From: Rubrobacter sp.
GTDB lineage: Bacteria > Actinomycetota > Rubrobacteria > Rubrobacterales > Rubrobacteraceae
DNA length: 11,213 nucleotides
Assembly: GCA_016781705.1 (NCBI GenBank)
Contig: JADDPV010000256.1
Location: forward strand, 1-11,213
Direction: 5' to 3'
Shown: one piece after another, positions 6,336 to 11,213 of the stretch
How the letters are laid out: each line of letters begins with the position of its first letter
Position numbering within the stretch: position 1 is the stretch's first letter
Program-made: the position numbers and the translations under genes
Notes under the pieces: generated by a model
Told to the model about the DNA's origin: nothing
Database searches by the model: none
The model's input: the letters and a program-made list of their open reading frames with translations, nothing else

Positions 6336-6644
6336 GTGGCAAACCGTGAAACGAAGGAGAGGAAGCTCGTCGCCCTTATGGTCAACGACCTTGGGGTGGC
6401 CGACCTCTCGGATCCGGAGATGGTACGCATTGACGAGGAGGTGCGCTCCCTCCCCGACGATGAGTTGGACATGGTGCTCGCCGAAAGGCTCGACCTGCCC
6501 TACCCCGTAGACGCGGAGGTCCTCGACCGGACCCTCGCGCGCGTTGGGGAGCCCGAGTGGCTCTCCAGCGAGGGGCCGGGCGGCTTCACCGGCGCCCCGG
6601 ACATGAGCCACGAGCCGCGCCAGGACGAACGCCCGGAGGGCTAG
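6336..6644 (+). CDS. Unknown 102-aa acidic protein
   Basis: Family not recognised. GTG 6336 has AGGAGG at 6326-6331, four bases upstream, the best initiation site in this region. The product is acidic and soluble. It has a basic N-terminus (N-R-E-T-K-E-R-K), a helical middle with many Asp/Glu (D-L-S-D-P-E-M-V-R-I-D-E-E-V-R-S-L, then D-E-L-D-M-V-L-A-E-R-L), a P-Y-P-V-D-A-E-V-L-D-R segment, and a Gly/Pro/Glu-rich, probably disordered tail from about residue 77. No membrane segment or cysteine is seen. The frame is continuous with the interrupted coiled-coil region upstream, so this may be the surviving end of a longer protein. It converges on the dynamin-like GTPase, sharing the stop-codon palindrome. 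Role unknown. Confidence 0.65.
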   Translation: MANRETKERKLVALMVNDLGVADLSDPEMVRIDEEVRSLPDDELDMVLAERLDLPYPVDAEVLDRTLARVGEPEWLSSEGPGGFTGAPDMSHEPRQDERPEG

Positions 6645-8398
6645 GGCGGATCGAGGGCGGGCGCCCCGATCTCGTCGCGCACAGAGTCCACCTCCTCCGT
6701 GATGCGGGCCAGCTCTCCCTTCGCCTCCTTCATGCGGGCGTGCTCGACGCGGACGAAGCGGGTGTAGGGGGCTATCGCCTCGCGCATTCGCTCCACCGAG
6801 CGGTCCAGCTCGGTGGAGAACTGCCTCCTGACGACCTCGCCCAGGCGCTCGCGCAAGTCGTCGGTCTTCTCGCGGAACTCGGCGCGCGACCTGCGCCGCC
6901 GGTTCGGGAGGATGAAGAGGCCCAGGCCCGCGATCAGGAGTGCCGCCGTTATCCCCGTGACGTCCGCCGCCGCCGTGGTGGCGACCGCCACCGCCGCAGC
7001 GCCCACGCCCAGAGCGCCGACCTCGACCGCCGCCGTCTGGGCGACGGCGCCCTGCAGCGAGAGGGCGAGCTCCTGCGACTCGCGCTCGCGGTCGTACCTC
7101 TGGACGACGCCGGTGGCGTTATCGCCGACCGAGCGGAGGAGCTCGGAGCGGTTGTACTCGAAGCCGTCCCCGACCTCGCCGACGATGCGCTCGTCGTACT
7201 CCGCCTGCCGGCGGCTGTTGACGTACTCGACGACCCGCCGCCACTGCTTCAGGCTCCGGTCCACCATCCAGTCCACGAGCTCCCCGACGCGCCCGTCCAC
7301 CAGGTCCTCGGTGTCGGCGACGACCTCCCGCTTGAAGCGCTCCTGGACCTTCTCGCGCCGGACGAGCTCTCCAATGTTCGTCAGGCGGATGTTCTCCTCG
7401 AACCACTCGTCGCCGCGCTCGTTCATGGTCAGGATGATGTTCTCGATCTCCGCCATCCGGGCCTCGAAGTCGCGCCCCATGTCCTCCTTGTAGGCCCCGA
7501 GCTGCGCCTCGACGTCCTCGGTCATCCGGAAGTCGTCCTCCAGGAGCGCCACCCGCTCGTCCACCGCGCGCTCGTAGCGCCGGACCAGCTCCTCGACGAC
7601 CCCCAAGGGGCTCTCGAGCTTCAGACGCACCCGGCCCTCCTCGTCCAGGAGGTCGCGCACGTAGCGTTCCAACTCCCCGAACCCGCTCGCGTCCAGCAGG
7701 GCGTCGGCCTCGATGCCGGGGGCGGAGGCCTTCGCCTTGCCGGCCAGGTAGGCGGAGACGAAGAAGATCGGGGGCCGCAGGCCCAGCGTCGAGCGGATGC
7801 CCTCCTCGACGAAGAGCCGAACCTCCTCGCGGGCCCGCTCCTCTCGAAGCAGATCCACCTTGTTCACGATCAGGACTATCTTCTTGCCCCAGTCCCGGAT
7901 CAACTCCAGGTACTCGCGCTCGCTCTCCGTTATCGGGCGCTCCGCGCTGGTCACGAAGAGCACCAGATCGCTCCTGGGCACGAAACCGCGCGACAGAGCC
8001 TCGTGGTGGCGGATGATGGCGTTCGTCCCCGGGGTGTCCACGATCGCGACCTCGCGCAGGAAGTCGCTGGGGTAACCCTTCTCGACGACGCCCTCGCGGC
8101 GCTCGCGCTCGACCGGTTCCTCGGCGTGGCGCAATACCGTGATGCGGGCGGTGGTCGGGGTGACGCCCTCGGCGGAGACGGCGGCGCCCAGCAGGGCGTT
8201 TACGAACGCGGACTTGCCGGAGTTGAACTCGCCGACGATGACCAGCAGGAACAGCTCCTCCACGTCGGCGAGCTTGCGGCGGACGAGGTCCACGTCCTCG
8301 GGTGGCGCCCCGAAACCCCCGAGGAACTCCGCCACGTCTCTGAGGAGCGCCCGCTCGCGATCCGCGAGCCGCTTCCACCGTTCGTCAAGGATCTGCAT
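6641..8398 (-). CDS. Bacterial dynamin-like GTPase, membrane associated
   Basis: Large GTPase of 585 aa of the dynamin superfamily, expected to bind and remodel the cytoplasmic membrane. G domain: helical lead-in 1-50, P-loop G-E-F-N-S-G-K-S at 56-63, switch-I threonines in T-P-T-T (80-83), G3 D-T-P-G at 121-124, G4 N-K-V-D at 179-182, and a G5-like V-S-A near 214-216. Residues 240-455 are long charged helices, probably the stalk. Residues 459-496 are an Ala/Gly/Val-rich double hydrophobic segment followed by N-R-R-R-R-R-S-R, a probable membrane hairpin or paddle with a positive flank. Residues 505-575 form a second coiled-coil helix. ATG 8398 fits the usual length; the frame extends upstream without dynamin features, and the RBS is weak. 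Family members are linked to membrane fusion, stress or phage protection and sporulation-septum functions (known for other bacteria); the role here is open. A broken paralogue lies at 5135-5455. Confidence 0.92.
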   Translation of the reverse strand: MQILDERWKRLADRERALLRDVAEFLGGFGAPPEDVDLVRRKLADVEELFLLVIVGEFNSGKSAFVNALLGAAVSAEGVTPTTARITVLRHAEEPVERERREGVVEKGYPSDFLREVAIVDTPGTNAIIRHHEALSRGFVPRSDLVLFVTSAERPITESEREYLELIRDWGKKIVLIVNKVDLLREERAREEVRLFVEEGIRSTLGLRPPIFFVSAYLAGKAKASAPGIEADALLDASGFGELERYVRDLLDEEGRVRLKLESPLGVVEELVRRYERAVDERVALLEDDFRMTEDVEAQLGAYKEDMGRDFEARMAEIENIILTMNERGDEWFEENIRLTNIGELVRREKVQERFKREVVADTEDLVDGRVGELVDWMVDRSLKQWRRVVEYVNSRRQAEYDERIVGEVGDGFEYNRSELLRSVGDNATGVVQRYDRERESQELALSLQGAVAQTAAVEVGALGVGAAAVAVATTAAADVTGITAALLIAGLGLFILPNRRRRSRAEFREKTDDLRERLGEVVRRQFSTELDRSVERMREAIAPYTRFVRVEHARMKEAKGELARITEEVDSVRDEIGAPALDPP

Positions 8399-8442
8399 AT
8401 CCGGACACCACCACGCCTCTCCGAAGGACCGTCGACGCGAGG

Positions 8443-8448
8443 ATTGTA
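8443..8448 (-). promoter_or_regulatory. Possible -10 box for the GTPase gene
   Basis: On the minus strand TACAAT (5 of 6 consensus bases) lies 44 bases before ATG 8398 in a GC-rich gap. No good -35 box is seen 16-18 bases further upstream, so this is a weak call. The rest of the 8399-8531 gap shows no gene. Confidence 0.3.
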
Positions 8449-8531
8449 CCCCGGCGACGCCGCGCCCCGATATTCGGTGGCTTCCCGACGCGCGGGTTCG
8501 TCGAGCCGCCCTAATCGTTTTCTTGGGCAGC

Positions 8532-9472
8532 CTATCGCACAAGCTCCCCGGCGAAGGCCAGACGGGCGGCGGCCAGGTCCCAGAGCGTGCTTCCGACGCT
8601 CTCGAAGACGACTGGGCCATCCGGAGGGGCATCGTTCAGAGCCTCCCACAGGGGAACTATCTCTTCCCAACTCAGAGACCCTGCCCGCTCGGCCCTTATG
8701 AGGTCCCCGGCCTCCTCTCGAGCACCCTCCGGGTCGTCCAAAGCGACGCTGCCGGCGCTCCCCACCAGCCCCGCCGGTAGCTCCGCCCCGTCGGGCCGAA
8801 ACGAGCCCATCGCCGCTACGAAGGCGTCTTCGCGGACCCTCTCGGGTAGCACGGGTCGCGCGCTCGTCGTGGCTGTGACGACCAGGGCCGCCTCCCCGAG
8901 AACCCCCTCAACCTCCCCGGCGACCTCCGCCTCCATGCTCGGCTCGCACGCCCTCCGGCGAGAGCGTTGGCCCTTTTCTCCCCCTGGAGTAGACGAACAC
9001 TTTCTCTCTCCCGAGTCTCTCCCGGAACGCCTCCAGGCGCGCGCCCCTGCACGCCGGCCCCGACGACGCGCAGCCGGCCATCGGGACTGGCGGCGAGCGC
9101 CTTCGCGGCCAGGAGGAGAGGGCGGCGATGCGCCGCGCGGTGACGGTCGCGCCGTCCAGGATGCCGGGCCGCTGGCCGGTCCCGGCCCTGATCGCCACCA
9201 TCTCCCCCTGATGGTGGGCAGACCGCTCCTCGCGTTCCCCGGGTGTACCGTGACCAGCTTCGTGATCGCCATCTCCCCGTCGGCCGCGGCATCGCCAGGA
9301 GGCTCGCGTCGACCCTGCCGGACGGATCGCCGAGCGGCAAGACCAGGCGCGGTGGGGCATGGACCCTCTCGCTCGCCGCCTTCCCGAGCACCGCGCTCAA
9401 AGCCCCGACGAGTTCCGGGTAGGGGAGGAACTCCTCCGTGCTGCGCTCGTCCAGAACCCTCGCGTGGGGCAG
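8532..9472 (-). pseudogene. Ornithine cyclodeaminase/mu-crystallin family gene with five or six indels
   Basis: The minus strand encodes, in pieces across all three frames, a protein of the OCD/mu-crystallin family (NAD(P)-dependent enzymes such as ornithine cyclodeaminase, alanine dehydrogenase and ketimine reductase; about 310-330 aa). In order: R-V-L-D-E-R-S-T-E-E-F-L-P-Y-P-E-L-V, then R-V-H-A-P-P-R-L-V-L-P-L-G-D, M-A-I-T-K-L-V-T-V-H-P-G-N-A, G-I-L-D-G-A-T-V-T-A-R-R-I-A-A-L, the Rossmann loop V-V-G-A-G-V-Q-G-R-A, L-E-A-F-R-E-R-L-G, A-L-V-V-T-A-T-T-S-A-R-P-V-L, A-A-M-G-S-F-R-P-D-G, W-E-E-I-V-P-L-W-E and V-F-E-S-V-G-S-T-L-W-D-L-A-A-A-R. Breaks, all explicable as small deletions, fall near 9288, 9208, 9116, 9040, 8980 and 8937. 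Only the last about 135 codons are in one frame to TAG 8532. The start is unclear (CTG 9472 or nearby). Confidence 0.85.
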
Positions 9473-9538
9473 GATACACCCGGCCGGACCACCCGCGGCG
9501 AGCCGGCGCTTTGGGGCGGGAGAATGGTTGCCCCTCTG

Positions 9539-9547
9539 TGCTACCCT
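9539..9547 (+). promoter_or_regulatory. Extended -10 candidate for a leaderless transcript of the DUF2723 gene
   Basis: TGCTACCCT contains the TGN extension and a TANNNT -10. Its end lies nine bases before GTG 9557, the same spacing as the TATAAT-ATG arrangement at 4137-4152. No SD sequence precedes GTG 9557. In-frame ATGs at 9524 and 9548 are alternative starts, and if 9524 is used this box would be inside the gene. Confidence 0.35.
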
Positions 9548-9556
9548 ATGCTGCTA

Positions 9557-11213
9557 GTGAAACCGGCCGTCGAAGAAGCCCCCGCAAAAAAGAAGACTTC
9601 GTCCCTCCTCTTCGGGCGCGAAGCGGCGCCTGTATGGCTGCGCCCTCTCGCCGCTGCCCTGGCCTGCCTGGGCGTCGCGGGCTTCGCGTTCTTTTTGTAC
9701 CTTCGGACGCTCGCGCCGGGCGTGCTCCACTACGACCGGCCCGCGATGCTGGACTCGGCCATGTTCCAGGCGCAGGCGGCCACCCTGGGGATAACCCACC
9801 CGACCGGCTACCCGACGTACACCATGCTCGCCCACCTGTTTACGTACCTGCCCTTCGGCGACGCCGCTTACCGCGTCAACCTCCTCTCGGCGGTCGCGGG
9901 GGCCGTGGCGGTCGCCCTGATCTTCCTGATCGGCTTCAGGCTGAGCGGCAGCGTCATCGCCGCCGCGGTGGGTTCGTTGGCCTTCGCGGTCGGGGACAGT
10001 TTCTGGAGCCAGGCCGTCATCGCCGAGGTCTACACCCTCAACGTCCTGTTCATCTGCCTCGTCTTGCTCGCCCTCTTGCTCTGGCGCGACACCGGCAAGG
10101 ACCGCTACCTCCTCGGTGCGGCGTTCCTCATGGGCCTCTCGCTCACCCACCACGTCACGAGCGGCATCCTGCTGCCGGCGGCGGCGCTCTTCGTCCTCTT
10201 CGTAAACTGGCGCAAGCTGCTCGAGTGGCGGCTCGTCCTCAAGGGAGCGGGGCTGTTCTTGCTCGGGCTGTTGCCGTACCTGTATCTGCCGATTCGCGCC
10301 TCGATGGAGCCGCCAATGAACGAGGCCGACCCGACCAGCCCCGCGAGGTTCTGGGAGCTAGTCAACGGGGGTGAGCTCACCGGGGTCTTCGGGAGCTTCG
10401 GGCCGGCCACGATACCCCTGCGCCTCGCCTACTTCGGGACGTACATGACGGACGAGTTCCACCTCGGGCTCCTCGCCGTCGCGGCGGTCGGGGTCGTGGT
10501 GGCGCTCTTCAAGTACCGGGCGGTCGCGGTGCTGCTCGGCGCCCTCTTCGTGGGGTGGCTCGCCTACGCCGTGGAGTACGAGATCTTCGACTTCTTCCTC
10601 TACTTCATCCCGCCTTACCTGATCCTCGCCCTCTTTATGACCGTGGGAGCCGGGGCTATCCTCGACGGTGTGGGGAAGCTGACGCTGGGCAACCCGTTCG
10701 CCCTGCGGGCGGTCGCGGTGCTGCTCTTCGCGGCGCCGCTCCTGTACTTCGCCCTCTCGGACGCGCGCGCCGACTACGAGTACGTGGACGAGAGCCGGGA
10801 CACGAAGGGGCAGGCGATCATAGACGCCGTCGCCGAAAAGGCCGCCCCGAACGCGACTATTCTCCACCACCGTAGCTCGCTATGGTACATGATCCTCGTC
10901 GAGGAGCGCCGCCGGGACCTCACCCTCGTCAGCCCCTGGTACCCGTCCTGGAACCGCTACACCGACCTCGTCTGGCCCGACGACATAGACGTCGCCACCT
11001 CGAACATACGCTGGGGCACCAACGACTACGCTGGCGTCGGCGCCGCCAGGGAGGCCGCCAAGCGCGGCCCCGTCTACATCATAGACCAGGAGAGCGCGGG
11101 GCCCCAGCACTTCCGCAAGGCCGGCTTCTACTTCGTCCGCGTCGAGAAGGGCCTCCTCTACGAGCTCGTCCCGGAAGGTAGCCAACCCTACACCAGCCCC
11201 GAGAAGCAGAGGG
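9557..11213 (+). CDS. DUF2723/TMEM260-like multi-pass membrane protein, putative GT-C glycosyltransferase (3' truncated by window)
   Basis: Open frame of 552 codons running off the window end. The DUF2723 family (PF11028) includes human TMEM260, a protein O-mannosyltransferase; GT-C enzymes use lipid-linked sugars at the membrane. A Lys-rich cytoplasmic start (A-K-K-K-T near 10-14) precedes the first membrane helix at about 29-50. The first outer loop has A-P-G-V-L-H-Y and D-S (66-67), followed by the family hallmark G-I-T-H-P-T-G-Y-P-T-Y at 78-88, L-P-F-G-D-A-A-Y-R-V-N-L-L-S-A, then F-W-S-Q-A-V-I-A-E-V-Y-T-L-N and L-T-H-H-V-T-S-G. Several more hydrophobic helices follow (for example F-L-L-G-L-L-P-Y-L-Y-L-P-I-R). 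The C-terminal part from about 415 is soluble and carries I-L-H-H-R-S-S-L-W-Y, typical of the outer domain. In many relatives an acidic residue sits two or three places after the loop Asp; here D-S-A-M-F-Q has Met. Start GTG 9557 is tentative; ATG 9548 or 9524 would add 3 or 11 residues. The acceptor is unknown. Confidence 0.85.
   Translation, partial: MKPAVEEAPAKKKTSSLLFGREAAPVWLRPLAAALACLGVAGFAFFLYLRTLAPGVLHYDRPAMLDSAMFQAQAATLGITHPTGYPTYTMLAHLFTYLPFGDAAYRVNLLSAVAGAVAVALIFLIGFRLSGSVIAAAVGSLAFAVGDSFWSQAVIAEVYTLNVLFICLVLLALLLWRDTGKDRYLLGAAFLMGLSLTHHVTSGILLPAAALFVLFVNWRKLLEWRLVLKGAGLFLLGLLPYLYLPIRASMEPPMNEADPTSPARFWELVNGGELTGVFGSFGPATIPLRLAYFGTYMTDEFHLGLLAVAAVGVVVALFKYRAVAVLLGALFVGWLAYAVEYEIFDFFLYFIPPYLILALFMTVGAGAILDGVGKLTLGNPFALRAVAVLLFAAPLLYFALSDARADYEYVDESRDTKGQAIIDAVAEKAAPNATILHHRSSLWYMILVEERRRDLTLVSPWYPSWNRYTDLVWPDDIDVATSNIRWGTNDYAGVGAAREAAKRGPVYIIDQESAGPQHFRKAGFYFVRVEKGLLYELVPEGSQPYTSPEKQR

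Noticed and set aside
5988..6611. Upstream extension of the 107-aa minus-strand gene to 315 aa
   Set aside because: The extension is antisense to the 102-aa gene, and ATG 5987 has a proper RBS right in front of it.
6557..8701. Very long plus-strand open frame (714 codons) opposite the GTPase gene
   Set aside because: It is antisense to an intact gene with all GTPase motifs; high GC suppresses stops in this phase, and its translation is low-complexity Leu/Val/Asp-rich without domains.
8587..10374. Plus-strand open frame of 595 codons across ocd and the DUF2723 gene
   Set aside because: It crosses from antisense of one gene into a wrong frame of another and reads Arg/Pro-rich, the mark of out-of-frame GC-rich DNA.
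1..11213. CRISPR arrays, tRNA or rRNA genes, insertion sequences, prophage genes
   Set aside because: No regularly spaced repeats, cloverleaf or rRNA-like stretches, transposase motifs or phage proteins were found on reading both strands.

Overview
The window is high-GC throughout, with strong G/C preference at third codon positions, GTG and ATG starts, and gene content typical of Actinomycetota. Its style (frequent ATA and AGG codons, a dynamin-like GTPase, a DUF2723 membrane protein) suggests a Rubrobacter-like organism. That assignment is an impression from the sequence, not a database result. No RNA gene, CRISPR array, insertion sequence or plasmid/phage gene was recognised.

Layout. Positions 1-1797 (+) hold the 3' part of a thioester-reductase-like extended SDR protein, followed closely by a classical SDR oxidoreductase. 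Positions 1834-3348 (+) hold a lactate-utilisation locus that looks dead: lutA carries two single-base frameshifts, and lutB appears to lack an internal segment and its whole iron-sulfur C-terminus; no lutC follows. Directly after it, at 3358-4119 (+), is an intact HpcH/HpaI-family aldolase. At 4152-5060 (+) is an alpha/beta hydrolase with a consensus -10 box so close to its ATG that the mRNA is probably leaderless.

The apparent gap 5061-5663 is not empty. On the minus strand it carries a decayed, internally deleted fragment of a dynamin-like GTPase, recognisably a paralogue of the intact GTPase 1.2 kb away, followed by a strong hairpin terminator. Then come a 107-aa unknown protein (minus, 5664-5987), a nested inverted repeat that could be an operator, a coiled-coil reading frame interrupted by TGA (plus, 6090-6335), and a 102-aa unknown protein (plus, 6336-6644). 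The intact dynamin-like GTPase (minus, 6641-8398) converges on the latter and shares a CTAG palindrome as both stop codons. An ornithine cyclodeaminase/mu-crystallin-like gene (minus, 8532-9472) is broken by five or six indels. Divergent from it, a DUF2723/TMEM260-like multi-pass membrane protein starts at 9557 and runs off the window.

Main message: this is a neighbourhood where intact genes alternate with genes in various stages of decay (lutA, lutB, a GTPase paralogue, ocd). About 6.8 kb of other coding sequence has no frameshift, so the damage is locus-specific and more easily explained by pseudogenisation than by uniformly poor sequence, although this cannot be settled without reads. I see no convincing new multi-gene system. 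The least explained part is the GTPase neighbourhood at 5.1-8.4 kb with its two unknown small proteins.
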